Assembly: GCA_001687465.1 (NCBI GenBank)
Contig: LVLI01000685.1
Span: 1-61,324, forward strand
DNA from: Halocafeteria seosinensis
Taxonomy: Eukaryota; Sar; Bigyra; Bicosoecida
Direction of reading: 5' to 3'
DNA length: 61,324 nt
Shown: positions 23,901-33,300 of the stretch, in pieces
Position numbering within the stretch: position 1 is the stretch's first letter
Layout of the letters: each line of letters begins with the position of its first letter
The notes under the pieces: model-generated
Databases searched by the model: none
What the model was told of the DNA's origin: nothing
Seen by the model: the letters and a program-made list of their open reading frames with translations, nothing else
Made by a program: the position numbers and the translations under genes

Positions 23901-26900
23901 ATCGCTTCCCACTCCTCCATGAGATCCTCCGTAAGTAGGAATATCGGGAGAACCAGGGCCTTCGCAGGGTAGAAATCCGTTGCCTGTACCATTTAGAGAC
24001 GACGACGACAGCTCGAAATAAATTGCATAAATGTCGGAAAATCTGGAAACTAAGATTACCGAGTTCTCCTTTACTCGTACTTCACCATTAACAAGGAAAT
24101 AAGGGTCCTTCTTGCAATCTAAAGTAGAACCTGAGATAACTTCGAGGCTCCTACATTGCAAGTGGAAACTGCTGCTATCAGCCATCAAAAGAGAGGAACT
24201 TTGAACACTTATATTGGAGAAACTAAAGGACATATAGTAATTCGATAACGTCCGAAGAAGCGAGCCATAAACTACATTCAGCACATCCCCCTTCATCACC
24301 AGATTCGATTCCGTAGCTTCCAAAAGTGCTACAGAGTTATGCTGAATTTCGAGTTCTGACACTGAAACTGTCGTGTCTTCGGCAGCCATGGAGTCAATTT
24401 CACTCTGAAAATCAACCAACCAAAGCTTGCCAGATAAGGTCGAATTGTCGGCGGAATCAATTCTAATCACGGAAGATGAGTTGATAATACAACTTAGCGC
24501 GTCAATATAGGCATCGTCGCCCGCTTGGGCAATAACAGCACTCCCGGAGTCAATATTAGCACTAGATGTTTTCCAAATCAAACTGGTGGCGGCATCTGCG
24601 TACCACTCAGATATATCAGTGATGCTTACGTTGCCACTCACAACATCCAAGCGCCCTAAGGAATGCGCTTGCACATTGCTACCAGATTCCAAAGTTGCCA
24701 GGTCAAAACGGAACATGATTTCGTTGTCACTAGACAGTAGCAATTGAGAATCATGTAGGAGATGGAGCGCTCCCTTTGGAGACACAAGACGAAGATGGTC
24801 TGCGGCACTGTCAGTGGAGGAATTCGAAAAGGTACCGTTTGCCATACTACTACTAGTGTTAGCTCCCTTCGTCGCCAACACTGCCGAAATCGTGCTGTTG
24901 TTGACGGTTTCATTGATTGCGGTTGAATCGTCGACGATCTCATAATGTTCCAAAAGCGACGAATTCGTGCCAAACGAAACTCCCTGATCAGAGATGACAT
25001 GGAATGCGCTGCTATTCGTCACGCGTAGGACACCAAGTTCGACATCCGCAGTGGAGCTCAGGTTAATCTCCAACGCCGATGACTCAGTAATAACTCCTCG
25101 TGAGAGCGTGAGCAGCAGTGAAGAGCTACTAACCAATATTGAGGACCCCGAGCAAAAAAGCGAAGCAATTTCAAAATCCGATTTCCCCGCAGAGGACGAC
25201 AGCACCCTCGAATCTTTATCAATCGTCCACTGCTCAGCGGTGAGAAGGAAATCAGAGCTGTAGACTTGCCACACTGAAGACTCTACAGTCAAAGTTTGTG
25301 CATCCACAACTACTTCTCGTGGGGTATCTATCTTTAACTCGCTTTCCCCGTGTAGACCGACTGTGATGTAGGACGCATTTACAGAAGCGTTAGTATTTAT
25401 CGAAAAGACACTCCCATCACTAAGTCCCACTGTTTGGTTATCTTTAGATGCCAGGCTTTCAGCAGCAAACAAATCAACACCGGAGCTGCTGCCTTGCGAG
25501 AGGGAATCAATAAACCACTGGAGTTCCGCAGCGGAATGAACAGCTACATTACTCTCAGTATCTAGGGCGATGAAAACAACATCGCACGTCATACTCATGT
25601 CGCTTTCGAGCTTCGCCGTACTGGAATTTGTGACGTGCAGAGAACTCCCGGAGTAAAGTAGATTACTTTGAGAGTTCATCGACCATATCGAGCTACCCCC
25701 AATATAGGCACTATTAACGCTCGCCTTTATCTTACTTCCAGCTATACCGGTCCATTGAGCACTCCTGGATACTTCTACTACCTCACTAGTCACCATAAGT
25801 GAGATGGTGCCAGCAGTCATAAGGTTTGAGAAGTGGGTGATGTCGATGTGCTTTATGTTCAAACTCGCGCTCTCTCCTCGTAAACTGCACTCGGTTCCGT
25901 TGTATAGGAAGAGACTCGAAATATCCATATTAAGCTCCTTCCATCCGTTAATGGACACACTGCTATCTTGTCCACTAGTCAGCGAGGTAACCTTCCCCGT
26001 AACCGTACTCCCCGACAAAGCAAGTGTCGATGGCGCTTCCAACTGAAGACTTTCAACATACAAGTCGCAAATATCGTCATTTAATAACGTCATACTTGCA
26101 GAGTTTAATACCTCCACGGCTTTCACATCGATTTGTGAGGAAGAACTTCTGGTAGTAAGTATGGAACCGTCGTACATCTTAGCTTGATCCATGATAACGC
26201 TCAATTTATCATTGGAGTGACAAGCCATAGTTGAGTTTCCCATCATCGAAATATTGGCCCCAAAGGTGCCCAAATATGTACTCCCCGCGAATTCTATCGT
26301 AGAATCAGAATCGGCCGTAGTCCAGTCCAACTCAACCAAACTTTCATTGCCCCAAACCATGAAGACAGACTCCTCAGCAATCGATAGGTGAGGCATGCTG
26401 ATTTTCAAACCAGTATCCGCCTTCGTGAAGACTCTAGAATGATCTAAAGCACGGAATAACCGTCCTACGTTCATATCGAATCGGTTGCAAACCACCTCAA
26501 TATTTGAATAATCGTGCAGAGCCACAGTTGAACTGTGGAAACGTACCCAGTCCTCACTCGAAGACCTCACAGTCGCATTCTTATTGAGTACCAGGCTATC
26601 CAACACCAGGGATACTGTGTTGTTGAATAACCCTTGCAACATTGGGTCACCAATACGCAAACGCTTCGAACTTAGAGCTTTGAAATATGAACTGGTAACG
26701 TTTAGCAGATGCGTCACCTCATCAAGTTCAGGGGATACATTCTTTTCTTCCCCTGTTACAAACTTATTTAGGTAAGCGTCCGAAATATTGGCTAAAGTTT
26801 GTAATTGTTCAAAGTGCGCTTCCGATATATTCAAAGCCTCGTAAAGTCCTTCAAAATCTGGAACTGTTATATTAAGCTCGTCGAAGATGAATTCTTCCAG

Positions 26901-28983
26901 TTGCAGTCTAGTGAGACTGAGATTATCAATTCCGTACCATTGACCGTTTACCCTGATTTCTGAGGACGACACAATCAAATCGCTTGGAGAAATTACGACC
27001 CCTCCGCGATGAACCGTGATACCGCCTTCGAGAAACATACTTTCGTAAGAGGTGCTTTTCACCAAGCGATCCGTGCCGTTTACTACTTGGATAAGCCCAA
27101 TTTGACCTTGGAGTATGCTCAAAGTACTGGTATAGTCTCCTAAGACCCTAGTAATAGAAAAAACTGAAGAATCTGAGATATTGGTTCCTTCGGGATGCTG
27201 CATCCACCGTAAACCTCCAAAGTTCAATAGCTGAACTTCGTCAAAGTGCAAAGACTTGGCATCGTTCACTATTATTGCATCAGCAAGGGCATTAGCGTCG
27301 CCGTTATCGACGCGTAAAACACTCTTCATATCAGATCCACACCAAGTATACGTAGTTCCGGGACTGGAAAAATCCCCGGTAGCTCCATGAGCTCCACCAT
27401 GAGCTTCCATAAGTGCAAACCCAGTAGTCGGAGCTCTCGCTGAGATGGCTACAGGGGCTTTGTGCTTAACATAGTTGACAGAAATCCTGCCTCCACTTCC
27501 TCCATAAGAATTTTCCGATCCATTCCCACCGTTGGCCTTTATATTACCGATACTATAACCAAACGTTTCTACCGAAAACAGTATGGTACCGCCAGCTCCA
27601 CCACCGACACTGCATAGAACACGTAAGAAATTCAAAAAATAACGATTCTCATCAATGCCTAGCAATGAGACACTTACAACGATTTGTTACTGGTTTGACC
27701 TGTGACTTCTATGGTTCCATTTATCACAAACTCATCGTCGACCGTTGCTCGTAGGTACGCTCCTCCAAGCACAGGCGCTACATCATCGCCGCAGCCCGTT
27801 GCGCTTCCTACTGACTGCGGTGTGAATACATTTCCGTAAACAAGCGCGTTAATCTCTTCATCCGTAAATCCTGCTACGTAAGAACTTCCTAAACCACCGT
27901 GAGAGCCGCCGTGTTTCGACTGCGATGGGACTCCTTGTACATTGCAGGAATCGGCGGCATCCGCAAAACCATGGATCAGCGCGAATTGTTCAACTACAAA
28001 CACTGAAGAATGAATAAATACAGCGCTGTGAATCACCGCTTCAGTGTTTTCGGAGAAGTGGATCCGATCCGACATTCGAAGCACAGTGTCGTTCTCCAAC
28101 CTCATTGCGGCGCCATCTCTCAACATAAGGGATTCACCAGTAACGTTAGCTCCAGAGTAAAGGATAACCGATGCATTTCCTTCTGCCACTACCTTAAAGT
28201 CTCCACTTACTGTGCCAGAGATTCCCATCAATGCACCACGAGACGGCTTGACCAGTGCAACTTGGTCAGTTCCATTTTCATTGCTCGATGATGTATTTCC
28301 CAAGAGAAAGTCTGATACAGTGAACCCACTGACTGCATGAGCCGACAAACTCCCTTCTTGTTGAAACCAGTCATTGATGACTATCGAGATATTTCCGACA
28401 GTCAACGTGCTATACCCAGAACCTGAAAGGTAACATTTGCACACCAGTTGATTGAGAAGCAATTTCAGAGCATTTATTCACCATAGGACATACCTTGATC
28501 ATGGATGCGGCCTGTTATCAGAAGTGACTCCACAGTAACATTCGCTACTAAGTTTAGAGTTCCACGGACGTCAAGCATTCGTAGGTTCGTCTGATTGGCG
28601 TCCAACTTGCAGGACTCATCATAGCCTACCAGCACCGTTTGATTTACAACTGTACAATGATCGTGCGAAGAGCTTGAACTGGTAGGCTCCAGGGAGGGAG
28701 AAGAAGCTGACACAGAAACTTCTGGAGGAGTTCTGCTTTCTGAAGAGATGAGATCTGCGTTCGAAGACGATGGGCTCGGAGTCAAGGTCATTTCAGATGA
28801 AGCCGACCGAGACTGAGAAAAGGCATTCGTTTCCGGTGATACAGTGCCAGAGGGGGTTGCAGTGGAGGACCCTTCAAAGATTCGATGGAATTCACTCGGA
28901 GTTGCGGTGAGTGACTCACTTCTTGCAGAACACATGAAGAGGATGCATATCCAAAGGAGCACTACGCTGACTCTGAACTCCAT
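1851..28983 (-). CDS. Gene A: giant secreted modular beta-helix protein, about 8,692 aa, 16 exons
   Basis: Sixteen exons joined by 15 short GT-AG introns give 26,079 nt of continuous frame from ATG 28983 to TAA 1853-1851. Order: signal peptide; Ser/Thr/Pro-rich stalk; half module (exon 2); twelve full modules (exons 3-14); half module (exon 15); four NxxPxAxxDDGSC-type repeats; coiled coil; Calx-beta-like domain. A module reads GGGxGGSI, LxANGGNG, GGxGGRIAVYC, PGTVYxxCG, LxVDNG, LHFDxV, GLRWxP, LEGDxTGxW, then a run of short beta-strand repeats (SxLxVxS), INGxGxGFxPCxGPG, GGSHGGLGS, YGDxFxPxxPGSGGC, and ends IDVSGG. Intron 1 is phase 1, introns 2-14 are phase 2 and intron 15 is phase 0. NxS/T sequons are abundant. 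Gene B is a paralogue on the opposite strand. The product is predicted to be extracellular; a matrix, wall or adhesion role is inferred. Exact start and splice sites need cDNA. Confidence 0.85.
3002..3947 (-). CDS. Gene A exon 15: half module, then start of Cys-rich repeats
   Basis: About 316 residues. It has the head of a module (SAAGGSFNL, GGSGGRIAVQC, ILRACGG) but no beta run or SHGG end. It passes through LSFCPTD into GCTKPSYGNYNPQATTDDG, the first NxxPxAxxDDGSC-type repeat, and ends within the second repeat (GCSYSLAK) at a GTATGT donor in phase 0. Confidence 0.86.
4025..6241 (-). CDS. Gene A exon 14: module with fibrinogen-like insertion
   Basis: About 739 residues. Both Cys of the first pair are absent (RIAVISES, VYLELAT). 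Between the HGGIGA motif and FPYGDVFSP an extra Cys-containing domain of about 195 residues is inserted (about 4210-4796). Its start (PEDGTYTIDPFDSGG, FEVKCKDGF) resembles the opening of fibrinogen-related domains, which read DGxYxIxP...FxVxC; the rest is divergent and Trp-rich (WIWWKGSIW). The donor is GTGAGT. Confidence 0.85.
6328..7962 (-). CDS. Gene A exon 13: module
   Basis: About 545 residues with standard motifs (GGSGGRIAVYC, VYWKCG, GVRWWP, GFSPCDGPG, GGSHGGIGA, GSGACASL). The beta run is notably rich in sequons (NASNVSSS, NVSGNLSVS). It ends CSSDE. Confidence 0.87.
8027..9613 (-). CDS. Gene A exon 12: module with Ser/Thr-rich loop
   Basis: About 529 residues. Between the LSGDTTGRW motif and the beta run sits a Ser/Thr/Asn-rich loop (around 8990-9090: TTENSTTTNASLN) with several sequons, probably glycosylated. 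Cys pairs are RIAVLC/YQECG and GKDCKTE/LAGCDPHN. The donor is GTACGT. Confidence 0.87.
9691..11274 (-). CDS. Gene A exon 11: module lacking the second cysteine pair
   Basis: About 528 residues. The first Cys pair is intact (RIAVYC/YQECG). Both second-pair positions lack Cys (YPGNSGPG, GSGGSGEHG). Another Cys pair appears inside the beta run (SCRNQCALTV). The end is Gly-rich (GEHGGGGGAA) and closes IDVSGGNVLDVGG. Confidence 0.87.
11333..13579 (-). CDS. Gene A exon 10: module with about 170-residue inserted domain
   Basis: About 749 residues. Between the LTVDNQQ and IHFDTVTL motifs an extra domain is inserted (roughly 12690-13240). It contains YLMSVNRRVLVSGM, FVLALYETSF and ELYPGKYYWIGQG, which look like strands of a compact beta-sandwich. 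I do not recognise the family. The second Cys pair has the GCC arrangement (GSDGCCSSN), and the first Cys has moved ten residues on (DDEEGC). Confidence 0.85.
13644..15308 (-). CDS. Gene A exon 9: module with GCC arrangement
   Basis: About 555 residues starting GAGGAIWIS. The first Cys pair is present (RIALYC/FQKCG). The second has no Cys in GFGPGQGPG and two in GSGGCCSEA. Additional Cys occur in the beta run (EGSCFA, GRSCLN). The inter-strand repeat contains unusual Tyr-rich stretches (TNYVYTRFFELEHMYW). Confidence 0.87.
15386..17020 (-). CDS. Gene A exon 8: module lacking the first cysteine pair
   Basis: About 545 residues. The GGRI motif reads GGRIAMDT and the partner site reads TYWNVEN, so both Cys of the first pair are gone together. 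The second pair is rearranged: no Cys in FSPGIGPG but two adjacent in GSGGCCDSY. Exons 9 and 10 share this GCC arrangement. Confidence 0.87.
17091..18656 (-). CDS. Gene A exon 7: module
   Basis: About 522 residues, both Cys pairs intact (RIAVYC/FAQCG; FPTCQGPG/GSGGCGQRG). The SHGGLGS motif is ASHGGLGS. The donor is GTACGT rather than GTAAGT, so an unspliced transcript would read through a few extra codons (EYVSWRFPR) before stopping, unlike most neighbours. Confidence 0.87.
18721..20361 (-). CDS. Gene A exon 6: module
   Basis: About 547 residues, all motifs standard: AGGGSGGSVFI, GGSGGRIALYC, MYSVCG, LLVDNG, LEGDSTGQW, NGSGGGFPGCEGPG, HGGSHGGLGS, GSGGGCSRKG. It ends VDGEHSVEDE. The stretch near 19700-19850 carries the usual variable loop before the beta run. 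Confidence 0.87.
20425..22053 (-). CDS. Gene A exon 5: module
   Basis: About 543 residues. The acceptor TACAG at 22054-22058 gives SDNGAGGGAGG, a few residues longer before the Gly run than its neighbours. Both Cys pairs are present (RVAVYC with FANCAS; YPPCSGPG with PGSSGCS). It ends NANGKT at a GTAAGT donor. Confidence 0.86.
22128..23660 (-). CDS. Gene A exon 4: module
   Basis: About 511 residues. It starts FGGGAGGALW; the GGRI motif reads GGRIALHY without Cys, while VHLHC keeps the partner position. Extra Cys appear in the beta run (GEQCII, RIACQN), possibly as alternative partners. The C-terminal pair (QPCYGPG, GSGACSAEG) is intact. A charged loop near 22960-23000 interrupts the beta run. 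Confidence 0.86.
23725..27609 (-). CDS. Gene A exon 3: module with greatly expanded beta-repeat region
   Basis: At about 1,295 residues this is the longest exon, yet it has only one head (VGGGAGG, GGSGGRISVNY, TYTWCG) and one end (GFLPCEGPG, GGSHGGVGS, GSGSCAG). The extra length is beta-strand repeats (about 23950-26600) plus a helix-like insert (about 26600-26880: LNITVPDFEGLYEALNISEA). The usual Cys in the GGRI motif is replaced by Tyr, and extra Cys occur in the repeat run. Serine is very frequent here. Confidence 0.85.
27678..28422 (-). CDS. Gene A exon 2: half module (beta-helix plus SHGGLGS end)
   Basis: About 248 residues start GSGYSTLTVGN. The GGAGGS/GGRI head of the module is missing; only the beta-strand run, HGGSHGGLGS, GSATGC and the closing IEVTG are present. 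It thus supplies the C-terminal half of a first module, matching exon 2 of gene B. Phase 1 in, phase 2 out. Confidence 0.85.
28494..28983 (-). CDS. Gene A exon 1: signal peptide and Ser/Thr/Pro-rich stalk
   Basis: ATG 28983 starts MEFR followed by a hydrophobic core (VSVVLLWICILFMC) and a likely signal-peptidase site near residue 20. About 90 residues of Ser/Thr/Pro-rich sequence follow, as in O-glycosylated stalks, then a Cys pair (HCTVV...ESCKL) and the first beta-strand repeats (LRMLDVRGTLNLVANV). The frame is open further upstream but without another ATG, and a TATA box lies 71 bp upstream of this one. It ends in phase 1 at a GTATGT donor. Gene B exon 1 has the same layout and phase. Confidence 0.82.
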
Positions 28984-29044
28984 TTTCAGAAAGGTAGGGC
29001 TTATGTAAAGAATTTCCAACGAATGGATGCTGTACACCAGGAAT

Positions 29045-29054
29045 TTTTTATATA
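29045..29054 (-). promoter_or_regulatory. TATA box for gene A (TATATAAAAA)
   Basis: Read on the minus strand, TATATAAAAA lies 71 bp upstream of ATG 28983, leaving room for a leader of about 40 nt. Position and sequence fit a core promoter; no transcript data support it. Confidence 0.5.
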
Positions 29055-29689
29055 GCGAGCGTAGCGCTGGTAGCTCTAGCTCGTCCTCGTCAGAGAAGGA
29101 CGAACCACGATTCTAAAAGGAGTCTTAGTTTGTGAGTGATCCAACGCAAGCAGGCCAAGTGGAAGAGATGCAAAATAAAGCACCCGAGCTGTAAATGCAT
29201 GAATGGAGGAGAAACTTTTGCACCTAGAGACTTTAAAACCAAGGCTTTTTTGTTCCCCTAAAAGTCCCCTTTTTTTTGTTTCGCAGCGACTTCAAACGGT
29301 GTCTTGCTTTGATGTTCTTGTTCTGGAAATCGTACCGGTAGTGTGTACACATTTGCTTATTTATCACCGTAAAGGGCATGGTGCGTCCAAGGAAAATCAA
29401 ACATATACACGCTCAGGATGGTAGTACGATACGAGACTTGAAGCGACTTTCCCTCGGCTATGATGTATCGGCCCGAGGGTCGTCTTCCGGGTAAAGTTCC
29501 GGCAGAATGAGCAAGACTCTTATGGTTTGTCCCAATGAAAGACACTCGATGGTATACAAAGAAACAGTCGCATACATTTTCACACGGTGTCATTGACCAA
29601 TTTATTCATCTTTTCCACTGTGCATTGTCCGGCTGACGTGTACCTTTCGTGCGAACCAGGGCAGTCTCCTTGTGTATTTACGGAGTGTG

Positions 29690-29696
29690 TATAAAA
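29690..29696 (+). promoter_or_regulatory. TATA box for gene B (TATAAAA)
   Basis: TATAAAAG lies 205 bp upstream of ATG 29895 and 88 bp upstream of the in-frame ATG 29778. Either start would fit a transcription start near 29720. Confidence 0.45.
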
Positions 29697-29894
29697 GAAG
29701 ACCTGGGACAACTTGTGCTACAGAAAGCTTTTCCTTGTTGGATTCTCACCATTGCGAGTGCTGTGTCTCTGTGTGTGATGGTAATACATGTCCTTGACTC
29801 ACGCTCCCACAAACAAGGTACAATCCTGGAAAGAGCCGGTGAGCGCCTGAAGAGAGCGAGGCCACCGTTGGGCTGCCCCGGCAGCAGACGAGGA

Positions 29895-30363
29895 ATGTCC
29901 GTGAGAGTTCAAACCTCAAATGGTGCAGCAGCAGCACCGGTTACCCAAAAAGCAATAACGGGGGCATTGGTCTTGTCCATACTCACTTTGGTGGTCGATG
30001 CCTCTTCAGTGGCCATGCAGGAGAGCGTGAGTCCATCAGTAGGAACCACGGAAACCGCATCTCCATCGACCACAACTTCGGAGACACCTACGGGCACAAT
30101 GTCCCCAACCACGTCGACGACGCCAAGCTCCACAGGAACACCATCATCCTCAATGCCCAGAACACCTTCTCCCTCTCCTTTGGAGTTGTGCGAAGTTGTC
30201 GACGGCTCCGTAGTTATCACCAAGAGCGAATCCTGTCGACTACCTGAATCCGTTACTTCCTTGAAAGAATTGATTATTTTCGGACGACTGATCTTCTTTT
30301 CGGGGAGATCGGTGAATGTGGGTTCTCTCGAACTTCACCAAGGCTCGTCCTTGATCTTGGATG
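29895..30363 (+). CDS. Gene B exon 1: signal peptide and Ser/Thr/Pro-rich stalk
   Basis: About 156 residues: hydrophobic core near residues 20-35, then about 65 residues of Thr/Ser/Pro sequence (TPTGTMSPTTSTTPSSTG), a Cys pair (LCEVV...ESCRL) and first beta strands (LKELIIFGRLIFF). The layout equals gene A exon 1. The predicted donor is GATG|GTACGG, weaker than the others; it keeps phase 1 and frame, but this is the least certain junction in the gene. Confidence 0.72.
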
Positions 30364-33300
30364 GTACGGCTTTCTTCACGACACAAACAGACCATTGTTT
30401 GGAAGTCACTCTCTCTATGTATTATTCACGTGCATCCATACAGGACATAAACAACAACAATCTTCCCTAAAGACGGCAGATATTGATATCAGCTTTACTC
30501 ATCTAACCCAACATCAGGGCACGAGTAGGCTCCACGATGACTGCCTTGTCTTTAGTGGAGACGCAGCCGGGTCGTGGAATTTGAGAGCCCGCAATAATGC
30601 GCAGATCAAGTTGGAAAAACAATCAATGATTCATAGCGCTAGTGTGGAATTGGGAGGACATGTTTCTCTTGAGATGGAAGCAGATAGTCAGCTCAACGTG
30701 ACAGGATCTTTTGATATTCTTGACCAAGCGACGGTTCAAGTCAATATGAAAGTTTCTATCTATGCGAATGATCTTCTTCTGAATGAAGGCTCGAGTATTA
30801 CTGGTGTCGGTCGAGGACACCAATCCTGCGAAGGGCCTGGCTCTCCCGAGAATCCTTCAAGAGGAGGCTCCCATGGGGGCATAGGAAGTCCTGAATCGGT
30901 TAGTAAGTTCATGGAAGAGGAAGCAAACGCTTTCCCTTACGGTAACAGCAGAAAACCAATGTCAGTTGGTAGTGGAGGAGGCAGTTGTTCCCTTGAAGGG
31001 GGAGCCGGGGGAGCTTCGTTGTTTTTGTCCACGAGCAAATTGCATGTCAACGGTTTGATCGACGCTAGTGGATCCGATTCCCCCACTCAAGAGTAAGTAG
31101 TAGTACGTACACATTGGCTAGATATCGTACTAACTCTCCCGCTCGTCGAACGCAGCTCTGGAGGTGGTTCTGGTGGCAGCATCTGGGTTCAGACTAAAGA
31201 ACTGGCAGGCTACAGTGGCCGACTAGATGCTGCAGGAGGAAATGGAGGACAACATGCATACGGAGGCAGTGGCGGTAGGATTGCTATTTACTACGAACAG
31301 ATACTCAATTCGCCTCTTAATAGTTTAACAGAAGGCGACTCGGTCCTCCGGGTTACCGCTCACGGCGGCGCTCCCGCTGAACAATCTGACCCAGAGCATT
31401 CAGCGGCAGGAACTGTTTTCTACCAAAACGAATCCAAGAATTGGCTTAAAGTGGAAAATGCAGCTACATCCACGCAGAATTTGACTGAGACAATTCTTGT
31501 AGATGCTGATTCGCACCTTCATTTTGACGAGCTCATATTACGGACACATGTTGCTTTGAAATGGATGCCAAGAAGCCTTCCTTCAGTTTCCTCTATACTT
31601 TCGCTTACTCGTCTCGACAGTGACAAGTTTAGCACTATAGTCGTAGCGAATGGCCAAATTGGGGTCTTTGGACTTCCATCTCTCGACAAGGAGGAATTAA
31701 GTGAATCTATACCTGTAGAGAAACCATTTTCGGGAGTTTTTGAGGGAAATGATGGTCTTGAAATGAACATCCTTTCAGGGCGCTTTAACTTTCCAAAGTC
31801 ACATCTAAATTTAGAAGCCGGCCGCGTGCACGTCGAGCAGAACGCCCACATTGTCACCGCCCCTACGGTAACCCTTTCTGGAGCCACCGTACTGCTCCAC
31901 GGAAATTGGCTTGGAATGCAAGATTTGACTGTTGAAAAGGACTCGGTGTTTAGAGTAAATTCTTCGGGACGAGAGAGTCTTTCTTTTGAGCTTGAATCGA
32001 TACACCTCGCGGACACGTCTGAATTTTCCATTGGCCATACCAGGGATATTATAGTTACTGCAAGCGAAATTCTGATGAGCGGATCAAGCAATATGAGTGT
32101 CATGAGTGAGGGTGAAGTCTCAATAACGAGCCACAGACTTTCGCTCAACCGCTCATCCACATTGTCAGTGGATTCAGGTACCAGAGTTGGGAACTCTCTA
32201 GGAACTGCTGAAATTCGTGGTCGTGCTAGCGTAAATTTCCAGTCATTTTCACACAACCATATTCACATGGACTCTCTGGATATGTTCGACACCGGAAGTT
32301 TACACTTGGGTTCAAGTTCTTCTCTGATGGTTGACCATTCTATTTCCACGAAAGGTGCCTCCACTGTCAATGCTGTAGGAAAAACCAACATGACGTGCTC
32401 CAATTTGTATATTGGTGGGAATAGTAGAATTACGGGAGTAGGAGGTGGACACAGACCATGCGAAGGGCGCGGCTCTGGGACATCCCATGATGTCGGAGGC
32501 AGCCACGGGAGCGTTGGCACCGTTCAGCCACCTAGCTCTTCACTAAGTGTATCAGCTTACGGAGACGTTTTCCGACCCATGGATCTTGGGAGTGGTGGCG
32601 GTTCTGGAATACACTGTTCAGGCTCCGCCGGTGGGTTTGGTGGAGCTGCAATATATGTGAAAGTTGAAAGACTTGCTACAGTCCTAGGGACAATTGATAC
32701 CAGCGGAAGGGGATCGGATCAAGCAACTGGGTAAGTAAAATATCAAGAATACGTTTCCTTACTTGGATTCACAGTATGTTTGGTTTCTTTTTGTACAGAC
32801 AAGGAGGCGGTGCGGGTGGAAGCATATACTTACGAACCGCTCAACTTGCGGAGGACAGTGTAGGCTCGCTAAGGGCTAATGGAGGTGCGGGGGGCTTTAA
32901 TGCTAGCGGTGGTAGCGGTGGGCGAATAGCTATTTACTGTGATTCCTTACAAAGTGTAGACCAGGACAAAAACAGTACGAAGTTCCGAGATACTGACCTG
33001 GGGCTGCTCGCCAGGGGAGGGCATTTTTCGGGCGGTGCACAAGATGAACTGCGTTCAAATCCTGGGACAATATTTCAGCAGTGTGGCCCGAGTACTCCCC
33101 GAGTGCTGGTGGTAGACAACGGCGCTACCGATGTTCAGAGTTCCCAGCATGCTCTGATAACAGACACCCGAGAACGGTTGCATTTTGACCAAATCCGGCT
33201 TTGCGTCCATACGGGAATCCGTTGGGCGCCTGATTCTGAACCTACTCTATTGAGAGTTTTCTCTGTGGGAACGTTACTTGGTCCAAAGTCCAGCGAATTG

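Larger units (their letters stand above)
28984..29894. promoter_or_regulatory. Shared upstream region between divergent genes A and B
   Basis: These 911 bp separate the two start codons and must hold both promoters. I see a TATA-like box for each gene (listed separately). Short frames here (29203-29424, 29357-29593) have no recognisable content and I do not call them genes. Confidence 0.6.

Noticed and set aside
1851-28983. Gene A as an array of about 13 separate small genes
   Set aside because: Only the first exon has a signal peptide; module exons all lack start context, share phase-2 splice sites, and join in one frame over 26,079 nt.
29203-29593. Small frames between genes A and B
   Set aside because: No domain or protein-like signature; they lie in the shared promoter region.
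31451-32734. Separate genes starting at internal ATG codons of each module (such as 31451, 34662, 41146, 47413)
   Set aside because: The frame is open upstream of these ATGs to a splice acceptor and contains the conserved GGGxGGS and GGRI head, so they are exons of one gene.
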